Shown here: positions 26,533-34,548 of the stretch, piece by piece
How positions within the stretch are numbered: the stretch's first letter is position 1
Layout of the letters: the number at the start of each line of letters is the position of its first letter
Position numbers and translations under genes: made by a program
Notes under the pieces: model-generated
Databases searched by the model: none
What the model saw: the letters and a program-made list of their open reading frames with translations, nothing else
What the model was told of the DNA's origin: nothing
Assembly: GCA_944378105.1 (NCBI GenBank)
Contig: CALWGC010000015.1
Coordinates: forward strand, 1-54,784
Length of the DNA stretch: 54,784 nucleotides
Origin: an uncultured Clostridia bacterium
Lineage (GTDB): Bacteria > Bacillota > Clostridia > Lachnospirales > Anaerotignaceae
Direction of reading: 5' to 3'

Positions 26533-27732
26533 TTAATAGTTGGTCATGTGCTCCATTTTTTCCTGTTTTGTCTTCAAATAAAAAGCGTCCACTTCTTGCG
26601 GTTCCATAATAATGGGCACCCGTTCCACAATCTCAATGCCATAGCCCCGTAATCCCGCAATCTTTTTGGGGTTGTTGGTCAAAAGCCGCAGCTTCTTTGC
26701 CCCAAGGCTTGCCAAAATCTGGGCTCCGATACCATAATCCCGCAAATCCGGCGCAAAGCCCAACATCACATTGGCTTCCACCGTGTCATACCCCTGGTCT
26801 TGCAGCTGATAGGCCTTTAATTTATTGATCAGCCCAATGCCTCGCCCTTCTTGGCGCATATAAAGCATGATCCCCCGGCCTTCTTTGGCGATGGCTTTCA
26901 TGGCGGCGGCATATTGTTCCCCGCAGTCACACCGCAAAGAGCCCAAGGCATCCCCTGTCAAGCATTCCGAATGGACCCGGCAAAGCACCGGCGCCCCGTC
27001 GGAGAGATCCCCCATGACCATGGCCACATGGTGCTCGCCGTTTAATTTGTTCTGAAAACCGTGAATCCGAAAATGGCCGTATTTTGTGGGAAAATCTGCT
27101 TCTGCTTCCAGGCTCACCAACGACTCCCGCTCCAACCGATAGGCCACCAAGTCGGCAATGGTGATGACTTTCAACCCATGTTCCTTGGCAAATTCCAACA
27201 GCTGGGTGGTGCGCATCATATCCCCGTCTTCTTTCATAATTTCACAGCAAAGCCCGCATTCTTCCAGTCCCGCCAAGCGCATCAAGTCCACCGTGGCCTC
27301 CGTGTGCCCAGTCCGCACCAACACCCCGCCTTCTCTGGCTTCCAAGGGGAACATATGCCCGGGACGGCGAAAATCTTCCGGTTTGGCGTCCGGCTCCACC
27401 GTTTTTCTGGCCGTCAAGGACCGTTCCACGGCAGAAATCCCCGTCGTCGTTTCCACATGATCGATGGATACCGTAAAGGCCGTGGCATGGTTATCGGTAT
27501 TGACGTTCACCATTTGAGAAAGTCCCAACTTTTTGGTATATTCCTTGCTCATGGGCATACAAATGAGCCCCTTTGCATAGCAGGCCATGAAGTTGACGTT
27601 TTCCGTGGTGGCAAACTGGGCGGCACAAATGCAGTCGCCTTCGTTTTCCCGGTCTGGATCGTCAATCACCAGCACAATATGCCCAGATCGCAGTTCTTCC
27701 AATGCTTCTTCAATAGTATTTGTTTTTGCCAT
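26533..27732 (-). CDS. ribBA: Bifunctional DHBP synthase / GTP cyclohydrolase II
   Basis: This fusion supplies both precursors of riboflavin: 3,4-dihydroxybutanone 4-phosphate from ribulose 5-phosphate (N-terminal half, [11 protein letters not shown] and GHTEATVDL) and the pyrimidine from GTP (C-terminal half). In the C-terminal half the zinc site is HSECLTGD...LRCDCG (about 255-275) and RQEGRGIGL follows. The length of 399 matches the family, and both active sites appear intact. It lies 14 bases after ribE. Confidence 0.97.
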   Translation of the reverse strand: MAKTNTIEEALEELRSGHIVLVIDDPDRENEGDCICAAQFATTENVNFMACYAKGLICMPMSKEYTKKLGLSQMVNVNTDNHATAFTVSIDHVETTTGISAVERSLTARKTVEPDAKPEDFRRPGHMFPLEAREGGVLVRTGHTEATVDLMRLAGLEECGLCCEIMKEDGDMMRTTQLLEFAKEHGLKVITIADLVAYRLERESLVSLEAEADFPTKYGHFRIHGFQNKLNGEHHVAMVMGDLSDGAPVLCRVHSECLTGDALGSLRCDCGEQYAAAMKAIAKEGRGIMLYMRQEGRGIGLINKLKAYQLQDQGYDTVEANVMLGFAPDLRDYGIGAQILASLGAKKLRLLTNNPKKIAGLRGYGIEIVERVPIIMEPQEVDAFYLKTKQEKMEHMTNY

Positions 27733-27746
27733 ATCCTTTCACTCCT

Positions 27747-28397
27747 TTAAAAAAATCCGTTTTCCGCTAAAAATGCTTTGGTCAGCCGGCTTTGCGACGC
27801 CGCTTCTTCTTTGGAAAACAGCAGTTTTTCCACATACTTTCCAATGATGTCACATTCCAAATTCACTTTGTCTCCCACTTTTTTTCCCCCAAGCGCCGTC
27901 ACTGCCCTGGTATGAGGAATGGTGGAGACAGAAAAATCCGTCTCTGTCACAGCGGCCACCGTCAAGCTGATGCCATCCATGGTCACCGAACCCTTTTCCA
28001 CCACATACCGCAAAAGCGCCTTTGGCGGTGTCACCGTATACCAAATGGCGTTGTCGTCCTGGCGGATGGAGGAAATTTGACCCACGCCATCAATATGCCC
28101 GCTGACCAAATGGCCGCCAAAGCGCCCGTCGGCCGCCATGGCCCGCTCCAAATTCACCTGCGCCCCCACGCCCAGGGTGCCTAACGTGCTGCGGTTTCTC
28201 GTTTCATGCATCACATCGGCCACAAACCCCTTGGGATGAAAGGCCGTCACCGTTAAACAAACCCCATTGACGGCAATGCTGTCTCCAATCTTCGTTCCTT
28301 CCAATACTTTTTTGGCCTCGATGACCACCGACGCCGATTGGGCCCCCGGCCGTATGGCGCCGATGCGGCCCACTTCTTCCACAATTCCCGTAAACAT
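27747..28397 (-). CDS. ribE: Riboflavin synthase alpha chain
   Basis: This enzyme dismutates two lumazine molecules into riboflavin. It has 216 residues in two homologous lumazine-binding barrels: the first starts MFTGIVEEVG and contains GDSIAVNGVCLTV, the second has GHIDGVG and GSVTMDGISLTV. The start codon follows the ribD stop immediately. The C-terminal residues after about 195 vary in the family. Confidence 0.96.
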   Translation of the reverse strand: MFTGIVEEVGRIGAIRPGAQSASVVIEAKKVLEGTKIGDSIAVNGVCLTVTAFHPKGFVADVMHETRNRSTLGTLGVGAQVNLERAMAADGRFGGHLVSGHIDGVGQISSIRQDDNAIWYTVTPPKALLRYVVEKGSVTMDGISLTVAAVTETDFSVSTIPHTRAVTALGGKKVGDKVNLECDIIGKYVEKLLFSKEEAASQSRLTKAFLAENGFF

Positions 28398-29465
28398 CTA
28401 TTTCACGCTCCCCGTGATCAAAAAGTCTTCTCCCAAAGGTGTCACCGACACCTGTTGCAAACAGAGTGCCTCCGCCATACGGCCGATGCCCGCTCCGCCC
28501 ACCGGAGAAGGCGCCTTTTCTCCGCCCAATAGCTTTGGCGCAACATAGGCATACACCTTCTGCACCAGTCCTTCCGAAAGAAAACTGCCGTGAATCTGGC
28601 TGCCGCCTTCCACCAACAAACTGTCGATGTTCCGCTTGCCCAGTTCCATCACCACTTCTCCCATGGTCACCTTCGGTAAAACCAATACCTCTGCCCCGGC
28701 TTTTTCCAGCGCCGCTTTCTTTTCGCCCCCTGTTTCTGTCACCACCAATAACGGCACCTCCTTGGCCGTCTGCACCAATTTGCTTTCCAAAGGAATCCGA
28801 AGGTTCCGATCGCAAAGGACCCGCAGAGGATTGCAAGAAGGCGCAATGCGGCAGGTCAATAAGGGATCATCGGCCAAGGCCGTGCCAATGCCAACCAGTA
28901 TGGCGCTGTATCGCTTGCGCAATAACTGCACATGATTTCTCGCTTCCTCCCCCGTCACCCATTGGCTCTCCCCTGTGGCCGTGGCAATTTTTCCGTCCAA
29001 CGTCATGGCATATTTCATAGCCACAAAAGGCGTTTTCTTTTGGATGAAGTGGAAAAAAATCTCATTGAGCGCATCACAGGCTGCCTGCTCCACGCCCGTC
29101 ACCACTTCCACGCCGGCCTCCCGCAGCCGGGCCATGCCGCCTCCGGCCACCTTGGGGTTCGGGTCAAAACTCCCCACATACACCTTGGCAATGCCCGCGC
29201 TTAAAATGGCCTCCGTACACGGCGGCGTTTTCCCATAATGGCAACAAGGCTCCAGCGTCACATACATCTCGGCCCCCTTTGGGTCTTCCACACAATGGGC
29301 CAAAGCGTTTCGCTCTGCATGAAGCTTGCCATAGGCTTCATGCCATCCTTCCCCAATGATGCGCCCGTCTTTGACAATGACGCACCCCACCAACGGATTG
29401 GGAGATACCATTCCTTCCCCCTTTTTTGCCAGCCATATGGCCCGCTGCATCCATGCTTCTTTCAT
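28398..29465 (-). CDS. ribD: Riboflavin deaminase/reductase
   Basis: RibD performs the deamination and side-chain reduction steps of riboflavin synthesis. It has 355 residues. The N-terminal cytidine-deaminase-like domain has zinc ligands in LHAERNAL (H49, with catalytic E51) and PCCHYGKTPPC (C74/C75 region and C83). The C-terminal reductase domain starts near 145 (FVAMKYAMTLDGKIAT) with VEGGSQIHGSFL near 290. It is the first gene of ribD-E-BA-H, and the FMN riboswitch stands upstream. The ribosome binding site (AAAGAAGGC) is ordinary. Confidence 0.96.
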   Translation of the reverse strand: MKEAWMQRAIWLAKKGEGMVSPNPLVGCVIVKDGRIIGEGWHEAYGKLHAERNALAHCVEDPKGAEMYVTLEPCCHYGKTPPCTEAILSAGIAKVYVGSFDPNPKVAGGGMARLREAGVEVVTGVEQAACDALNEIFFHFIQKKTPFVAMKYAMTLDGKIATATGESQWVTGEEARNHVQLLRKRYSAILVGIGTALADDPLLTCRIAPSCNPLRVLCDRNLRIPLESKLVQTAKEVPLLVVTETGGEKKAALEKAGAEVLVLPKVTMGEVVMELGKRNIDSLLVEGGSQIHGSFLSEGLVQKVYAYVAPKLLGGEKAPSPVGGAGIGRMAEALCLQQVSVTPLGEDFLITGSVK

Positions 29466-29486
29466 GCTTTTGCCTTCTTTCTCTAC

Positions 29487-29523
29487 AAAAAAACGCCCGA
29501 AAGAATGAAATTCTTCCGAGCGT
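29487..29523 (-). terminator. Second terminator of the rib leader
   Basis: On the minus strand a 14-bp stem (ACGCTCGGAAGAAT with its near-complement) and a TTC loop are followed by seven T residues. It lies 21 bases before the ribD start and would block the ribosome binding region or end transcription. Confidence 0.82.
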
Positions 29524-29570
29524 ATCCAAAAAACAGACTCACCAAATACCCCTTGGCCTTTGCCAGGGAT

Positions 29571-29600
29571 AAAAAAAGAACATGCAAAAAAGCCATGTTC
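29571..29600 (-). terminator. First terminator of the rib leader
   Basis: A GAACATG / CATGTTC stem is followed by seven T residues, right after the FMN aptamer on the minus strand. It is one of two U-run hairpins between aptamer and ribD. Confidence 0.7.
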
Positions 29601-29607
29601 CCTAAGG

Positions 29608-29724
29608 TTTTTCTTCTCTCATCCAGACTATGACTGTCGGCCCTGGAATTTCACCAGATCAGTGCGCAATACGCAGTCGCGGGCTATACCGCCGGTAAGG
29701 ACTTTCACCTTGCCCCGAAGAAAC
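29608..29724 (-). ncRNA. FMN riboswitch (RFN element)
   Basis: The minus strand carries the conserved RFN sequence in order: CTTCGGGGCAAGGTGAAA, CCGGCGGTATAGCCC, GACT, GATCTGGTGAAATTCC, GGCCGACAGT and GGATGAGAGAAG. The closing helix P1 pairs TTTCTTC with GAAGAAA. FMN binding should favour the downstream terminator and lower transcription of ribD-E-BA-H. Confidence 0.97.
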
Positions 29725-29748
29725 ACAATATTTTTTTCTCTGTTAGGA

Positions 29749-29777
29749 ACCATACACCTTTTTTTGCCGTTTGTAAA
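29749..29777 (-). promoter_or_regulatory. Riboflavin operon promoter
   Basis: On the minus strand TTTACA, 17 bases and TATGGT stand about 25 bases before the FMN aptamer. Confidence 0.68.
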
Positions 29778-29796
29778 GAGTTTTTTTCATTTTTTC

Positions 29797-29837
29797 AAAA
29801 AAAAGCCGCGGTCTTGTTATATCCCGCGGCAAAAAAA
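29797..29837 (-). terminator. Terminator of sigma/anti-sigma operon
   Basis: GCCGCGG / CCGCGGC stem with flanking A- and T-runs lies 20 bases past the anti-sigma stop. It could act in both directions. Confidence 0.82.
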
Positions 29838-29856
29838 TTTCACAATTCATTATGTT

Positions 29857-31026
29857 TTACCAAGTAGAAAGCGATAACCAAATTTCATCCACATAAATGC
29901 TTTGAAATACTTCTTCTTCCAATAAAGCCGTCAAGGCCGGCGCCCTTCCCGTCACCAAACACCCAATGACTTGGATGCCTGTTTCCTCTGCCTCTGCCTT
30001 TCTTCTTCCAAAGGTTTGGGCCGATAATCCATTGACGTCTGCAAACACATCCAAAAACTCTTCCTGTTGGGAGAGATATGTCATCAAATCCAGGTAATGG
30101 GCCTCCCATTGCTGCGCTTGGGTCAAGCCGCTGTCCTCCAGCCAAACCATCTCCAACGCCGGATACTGCTCTTTCAAGTATTCATTTTCCAAAATCATAC
30201 CGCTGGTATCGGTCTGAAACCCCACCACTTGATGGTCGTCATTTTCCACCGCCGCGTATAACAGATCCACATCGGGATACTGTTGTTCAAACGCCGCCAG
30301 TTCCTCCAAAGAAATGGCTTCTGGAAAGGTGACAAACAGTTTGGCCCTGGTGGAATCCGGCAGTTGGCTTAGACCTTTTTGATAATACTGTCGTTCGCTT
30401 TCGTCTTGTTCATAGCTTTCTGTGCCGTCTGCCTCCATGGTCACAAACTGATGGTAATAATACCCAAAGGCATTGCCCATGGGAAATTTCCACATGTTTT
30501 GCAAAGCCCAAAGATCCACGTTTCCCCGCACCAGCGATATTTGCTGTCGTTCCGATTCCCCTTTGCATAAATCCGAAAAGGCCACCGTCATTTGATACCG
30601 GCCCAGGCCTTCTTTGTCGGCCGTGGCCATGGAGATGGTATAGCCTGGCATGGTGGCCTCCACCAAAGCCATCATATCGGTATAAAGCTGGCCATCTCCG
30701 CCATACGTTTCCGCCACCGGTCCTTCATTGGGGTCATAAAACACCACCCGGTCCAACAAAATCGATGTGCCCGCCAAAACCACCAGTACACAAACCACCA
30801 CGCAGAAAGACAACTGGATTTGCCGCCAGTTGATTTTTCGCCGTACCCGTTGCATGGCTTTTTCGTCTACGAAATCTGGCATTTCTTCTGTCAAATCCGG
30901 CTGAAATTCTTCTTCCAAATACTCTGATATGGCTGAAAACTTATCCAGTTCTTCTTCCACCATCTTTTTCTTTTCTTCACATATCGTGTTGTTTTTGTAT
31001 TGTTCCAGCAATGTGCGAAAGTTCAT
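29857..31026 (-). CDS. Anti-sigma factor (Sigma_reg type membrane protein)
   Basis: The protein has 389 residues: a cytoplasmic acidic N-terminus (1-65, likely sigma-binding), one transmembrane segment (about 70-92, FCVVVCVLVVLAGTSILL), and a large extracellular part. The C-terminal part resembles the sigma-factor-regulator domain (RAKLFVTFPEAISLEELAAF and the following 120 residues). Its start overlaps the stop of the ECF sigma gene as ATGA, the usual layout of a sigma and its membrane anti-sigma. It would hold the sigma factor inactive until an envelope signal; the signal is unknown. No zinc-binding ZAS motif (HX3CX2C) is seen. Confidence 0.82.
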   Translation of the reverse strand: MNFRTLLEQYKNNTICEEKKKMVEEELDKFSAISEYLEEEFQPDLTEEMPDFVDEKAMQRVRRKINWRQIQLSFCVVVCVLVVLAGTSILLDRVVFYDPNEGPVAETYGGDGQLYTDMMALVEATMPGYTISMATADKEGLGRYQMTVAFSDLCKGESERQQISLVRGNVDLWALQNMWKFPMGNAFGYYYHQFVTMEADGTESYEQDESERQYYQKGLSQLPDSTRAKLFVTFPEAISLEELAAFEQQYPDVDLLYAAVENDDHQVVGFQTDTSGMILENEYLKEQYPALEMVWLEDSGLTQAQQWEAHYLDLMTYLSQQEEFLDVFADVNGLSAQTFGRRKAEAEETGIQVIGCLVTGRAPALTALLEEEVFQSIYVDEIWLSLSTW

Positions 31027-31508
31027 TCTTTTCCCTCCTCCATCTTCTTTTTTAAGGCCACCCTGGCCCGGCTGAGGGCCGTTTTCACTGCCCCCGGTGT
31101 TTCCTTTCTCAGCGTCGCAATGTCCATCACACTGTATTCGGCAAAATAAAACAAATATAATAACTCCTGATACCGGGGCGGAAGGGACAAAATCCCTTGG
31201 TAAAGCCGCCTGTTTTCCTCTTTTTGTAACACCATCGATAGCGCCTCTTCCGGCACGGCCACCTGCGGAAAAGGCGCGTCGCTTTGCCGTTTTTGTTTGC
31301 GCAGCCAGTCATACCAACAGTTTTTGCATACCCGCAACAGCCAATATTTCATGTGCTCCTTCGTTTCCCCCACCGAAAGCAAGGCGCGGTAGAACGTGTC
31401 GCTGGTCAGTTCCTCCGCCTGTGTGCCGTTGCGGCAAAGGGAAAGGGCGTATAAATACACCTGTCGGTAGTACGTTTCATAAAGCCATTCCAATGCGTCC
31501 CGTTCCAT
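31023..31508 (-). CDS. ECF-type RNA polymerase sigma factor
   Basis: The protein has 161 residues with only regions 2 and 4, as in extracytoplasmic-function sigma factors. Region 2: LYETYYRQVYLYALSLC through AEELTSDTFYRAL and YWLLRVCKNCWYDWLR. Region 4: LSLPPRYQELLYLFYFAEYS with the helix-turn-helix following (VMDIATLRKETPGAVKTALS). The start MERDALEW follows AAAGGAGGTG; six upstream codons are skipped. It is co-transcribed with its probable anti-sigma and preceded by an ECF-type promoter, implying positive autoregulation. Confidence 0.93.
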   Translation of the reverse strand: MERDALEWLYETYYRQVYLYALSLCRNGTQAEELTSDTFYRALLSVGETKEHMKYWLLRVCKNCWYDWLRKQKRQSDAPFPQVAVPEEALSMVLQKEENRRLYQGILSLPPRYQELLYLFYFAEYSVMDIATLRKETPGAVKTALSRARVALKKKMEEGKE

Positions 31509-31530
31509 CCTGGCACCTCCTTTCACCTAA

Positions 31531-31558
31531 GAAACGTTTTTCCCTTCCAAAGGTTACA
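31531..31558 (-). promoter_or_regulatory. Putative ECF (autoregulatory) promoter
   Basis: On the minus strand TGTAACC, 15 bases and CGTTTC stand 22 bases before the sigma gene start. A TGTAAC/TGAAAC -35 with a CGT-type -10 is characteristic of ECF promoters, and no sigma-A promoter is visible in this short gap. Confidence 0.65.
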
Positions 31559-31564
31559 GTAAAA

Positions 31565-31616
31565 AAACAGACGGCCGCCCGTGCCCAAAGATAGGCCCTT
31601 TTGTTGCCGTCTGTTT
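31565..31616 (-). terminator. Terminator of ABC-F gene
   Basis: AAACAGACGGC and its complement form the stem of a hairpin with a large, partly paired loop. On the minus strand it follows the ABC-F stop by 20 bases and runs into TTTTTTTAC. Confidence 0.75.
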
Positions 31617-31635
31617 TCGTTTTTTCTTTTGCGTT

Positions 31636-33558
31636 TTATGCTTCCGATTCCGCCTGGGCCTCTTCCCACGCTTCCATCAGCTGTTCCAGCTTTTCTTCCA
31701 GCGCCGTTTTTTCTTCATATAATTGCTGGGCCCGGTTAAAATCGGCGGCCGCCGCGGCCATCTCTTCGTCCAAAGCCGCTATGGTTGTTTCCGTTTCTTC
31801 AATTTCCTGTTCCATTTTGGCAATCTTGTTGCGGATCTTTCGCTCCTTGGCCTGCTGCTCTTTTTGGCTTTGCCAGTCCAATTTGGTGGCGGAAGCAGTT
31901 TCTTTTGGTTTTTCTGCCGTCTTTTCTCCAAAAAGGGCTTCTTCCCGTTCCTTGGTCTGTTTCTTTTCTAAATAATAGTCATAGTTACCAAGATATGTGG
32001 TCACGCCCGCGGGGCTTAATTCCAACACTTTTTGGGCCGTCCGGTTGATGAAGTAGCGGTCATGGGAAATATAAACCACCGTGCCTTCATAACGATTGAT
32101 GGCGTCCTCCAAAATTTCTTTGCTGGCCATGTCCAAATGGTTGGTCGGTTCGTCCAGCATCAGCAAATTGGCCTTGCCCAACATGATTTTTGCCAGCATC
32201 ACCCGTCCCTTTTCCCCGCCGCTTAACGCAGAAATGGGTTTAAACACATCGTCCCCAAAGAACACAAAAGCCGCCAATACATTGCGGATCTCCCCGTTGG
32301 TCAACGTCGGATAAGTATCAGAAATTTCCTGGAAAATGGTTTTGTTTTCCGAAAACTTTTGTTGCTCCTGGTCATAATACCCCACAAACACATTGGTGCC
32401 AAAACGAATCTGGCCGCTATCGCTTTTCACTTCTCCCAATAACATCCGAAACAGCGTACTTTTGCCCACGCCGTTTGGCCCAATGATGGCCACTTTTTCT
32501 CCCCGCTTGATATCCAGCGATACATGGGAAAAGAGCGTCTTATCCGGAAAGGCCTTGCTCAACTCCTCTGCCATCAGCACATCATTGCCGCTTTGAATCC
32601 GAGGCGTCAAACGAAAATGCATCTGCTCTGGCAAAGATTGGGGTTTTTCCAATCGTTCCATTTTTTCCAATGCTTTTTCCCGGCTTTCGGCCCGTTTGAT
32701 GCTTTTTTCCCGGTTAAACGACCGCAGGGTTTGGATGATCTCCTCCTGCCGTTTGATCTCCCGTTGTTGGGAGGCATATTGTTTTTCCTGTACTTCCCGG
32801 TCGATGGCCTTTTGTCTGGCATAGAAGGAATAATTCCCTTCATAAACCGTGGACTTCTTGTTTTCAATTTCCACTACCTTTGTTACAATTTTATCCAAGA
32901 AATACCGGTCGTGGGAAATCAAAATCAAGGCCCCCGGATATCCCTTCAAATAATCTTCCAACCAGGAAATGGAAGCAATGTCCAAATGGTTGGTCGGCTC
33001 GTCCAAAAGCAGTAACGACGGCCTCTGTAACAACAGTTTGGCCAACTGCACCCGTGTTTTTTCGCCGCCGCTTAATAGATGCACCGGTTTCTCCCACTCG
33101 GCCTCCGAAAATCCAAGGCCTTTCAGCACACCCCGCAGCCGACTTTGATAACCATATCCGTCCATTTCTTCAAAGGCATGCTGCTTTGCGGCATAGTCTT
33201 CCATAAAACGGGCCAATGCTTCCCCTTTGTACGAAGCCATCTCCTGTTCCATCTGCCGTAACTGCTTTTCCGCATCCATCACCGGCCGAAATACCTCCAA
33301 GACCGCTTCATAAATGGTTTCTTCTCCTTCCAAAAAGGCATGCTGTTTTAAATACCCCAGCTCTATTTCCTTTTTTTTGTAAAGCTCCCCGCCATCATAA
33401 CTGATTTCTCCGGCCAAAATTTGAAACAAAGTGGTTTTCCCGGCGCCATTTACGCCCACCACCGCTATTTTTTCCTTTTCTTCCAATAGAAAAGAGACTT
33501 TTTCTAAAATCACATCCACGCCATAAGCCTTGTGAATTTCCTTACAAGCTAAAATCAT
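31636..33558 (-). CDS. ABC-F family ATP-binding protein
   Basis: The protein has 640 residues with two ABC ATPase domains and no membrane part. Walker A boxes are GVNGAGKTT (about 37-45) and GPNGVGKST (about 360); each half has an LSGGE signature and a LLDEPTNHLD Walker B. The P-site tRNA interaction linker lies between (about 235-310), rich in Lys/Arg/Glu. A C-terminal coiled coil (about 540-640) completes the Uup/YdiF-like plan. ABC-F proteins act on the ribosome, either relieving stalls or protecting against antibiotics; which applies cannot be decided here. The start MILACKEI follows AAAGGAG. It is divergent to rex. Confidence 0.93.
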   Translation of the reverse strand: MILACKEIHKAYGVDVILEKVSFLLEEKEKIAVVGVNGAGKTTLFQILAGEISYDGGELYKKKEIELGYLKQHAFLEGEETIYEAVLEVFRPVMDAEKQLRQMEQEMASYKGEALARFMEDYAAKQHAFEEMDGYGYQSRLRGVLKGLGFSEAEWEKPVHLLSGGEKTRVQLAKLLLQRPSLLLLDEPTNHLDIASISWLEDYLKGYPGALILISHDRYFLDKIVTKVVEIENKKSTVYEGNYSFYARQKAIDREVQEKQYASQQREIKRQEEIIQTLRSFNREKSIKRAESREKALEKMERLEKPQSLPEQMHFRLTPRIQSGNDVLMAEELSKAFPDKTLFSHVSLDIKRGEKVAIIGPNGVGKSTLFRMLLGEVKSDSGQIRFGTNVFVGYYDQEQQKFSENKTIFQEISDTYPTLTNGEIRNVLAAFVFFGDDVFKPISALSGGEKGRVMLAKIMLGKANLLMLDEPTNHLDMASKEILEDAINRYEGTVVYISHDRYFINRTAQKVLELSPAGVTTYLGNYDYYLEKKQTKEREEALFGEKTAEKPKETASATKLDWQSQKEQQAKERKIRNKIAKMEQEIEETETTIAALDEEMAAAAADFNRAQQLYEEKTALEEKLEQLMEAWEEAQAESEA

Positions 33559-33584
33559 ACCAAAAACTCCTTTCAAACAACGCC

Positions 33585-33613
33585 ATTATATCAGAAATCG
33601 GCCAGAAAAGGAA
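33585..33613 (-). promoter_or_regulatory. ABC-F gene promoter
   Basis: On the minus strand TTCCTT, 17 bases and a perfect TATAAT, 26 bases before the start codon. It is back-to-back with the rex promoter. Confidence 0.68.
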
Positions 33614-33622
33614 CCCAAAACA

Positions 33623-33652
33623 TTGACAATAAATTGCTTTCAGTGTTATACT
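33623..33652 (+). promoter_or_regulatory. rex promoter
   Basis: TTGACA, 18 bases and TATACT, 24 bases before the rex start. I see no clear Rex operator (TTGTGA/TTGTTA inverted repeat) here. Confidence 0.82.
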
Positions 33653-33676
33653 GATAAAGATTAAGGAGTGGTTAGG

Positions 33677-34330
33677 ATGTATACAGGCAGAAAAATTTCC
33701 AGTGCCGTTATCAAGCGTCTGCCCCGTTACTACCGCTATTTGGGGGACTTGCTCGATAACGATATCACCAGAATTTCTTCTAAGGAGTTAAGCGAGAAAA
33801 TGAACATCACAGCCTCGCAAATTCGTCAAGATCTAAACAATTTCGGTGGTTTTGGGCAACAAGGGTATGGCTATAACGTAGAATACCTTTATAACGAAAT
33901 TAAAAAGATTCTTTCCTTGGACAGAACCTATCATTTGATTGTTGTTGGGGGCGGCAACATCGGCCAAGCGCTGGTCAATTATACCAATTTTGAAAAACGC
34001 GGTTTTGTCATCACCGCTATCTTTGATGTAAACCCCCGTTTGATTGGCATGACCATTCGTGGCGTCGAAGTCTATGACGTTGACCGGATGGAAGAATTTG
34101 TCAAACACAACAAAGTCGATGTGGCAATTTTGACCCTGCCCCGCTCGCAGGCCAGCGAAGTGGCAGAGAAGTTGGCTTCTTGGGGTGTTCCTGGTCTTTG
34201 GAACTTTTCCCATGTGGATTTACATTTGCCACCAACCACCAAAGTGGAAAATGTCCATCTTACAGACAGCTTGATGACGCTGCTTTATAAAATCAACGAA
34301 GATGCAGCACCATCTTCTCATGAAGAATAA
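33677..34330 (+). CDS. rex: Redox-sensing transcriptional repressor Rex
   Basis: Rex senses the NADH/NAD ratio and represses fermentation and hydrogen genes until NADH rises. It has 217 residues: a winged helix-turn-helix (1-78, SSKELSEKMNITASQIRQDL then NFGGFGQQGYGY) and a Rossmann domain with GGGNIGQALVNY near 90-100. The C-terminal swapped helix (VHLTDSLMTLLYKIN) is present. The start is the ATG 8 bases after TAAGGAG; an in-frame GTG at 33668 lies inside that spacing. It is monocistronic with its own terminator. Confidence 0.97.
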   Translation: MYTGRKISSAVIKRLPRYYRYLGDLLDNDITRISSKELSEKMNITASQIRQDLNNFGGFGQQGYGYNVEYLYNEIKKILSLDRTYHLIVVGGGNIGQALVNYTNFEKRGFVITAIFDVNPRLIGMTIRGVEVYDVDRMEEFVKHNKVDVAILTLPRSQASEVAEKLASWGVPGLWNFSHVDLHLPPTTKVENVHLTDSLMTLLYKINEDAAPSSHEE

Positions 34331-34352
34331 ACGCTTTCCACAATCTTTTTTG

Positions 34353-34386
34353 CCGCTTGATCTTATGATCCAAGCGGTTTTTTATT
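34353..34386 (+). terminator. rex terminator
   Basis: CCGCTTGATC / GATCCAAGCGG stem (one bulge), TTAT loop and a run of six T residues, 22 bases past the rex stop. Confidence 0.88.
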
Positions 34387-34548
34387 TTGTAGCGTTTTTC
34401 TTTTTTACTTTTACAAAATGCATACTTACTATGTCTTTTAAACATTGGACACCTACCATCTTTTTGTGTTACCCTTAACTCATCCTATCGAAGCCGTATG
34501 AAAAAGCAGCCTATCTCTTTAAAAAACAATAGATTGGAGGGTATCTCA

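Noticed and set aside
33614..33676. A Rex operator controlling rex itself
   Set aside because: No TTGTGA/TTGTTA inverted repeat is seen between the ABC-F and rex promoters.
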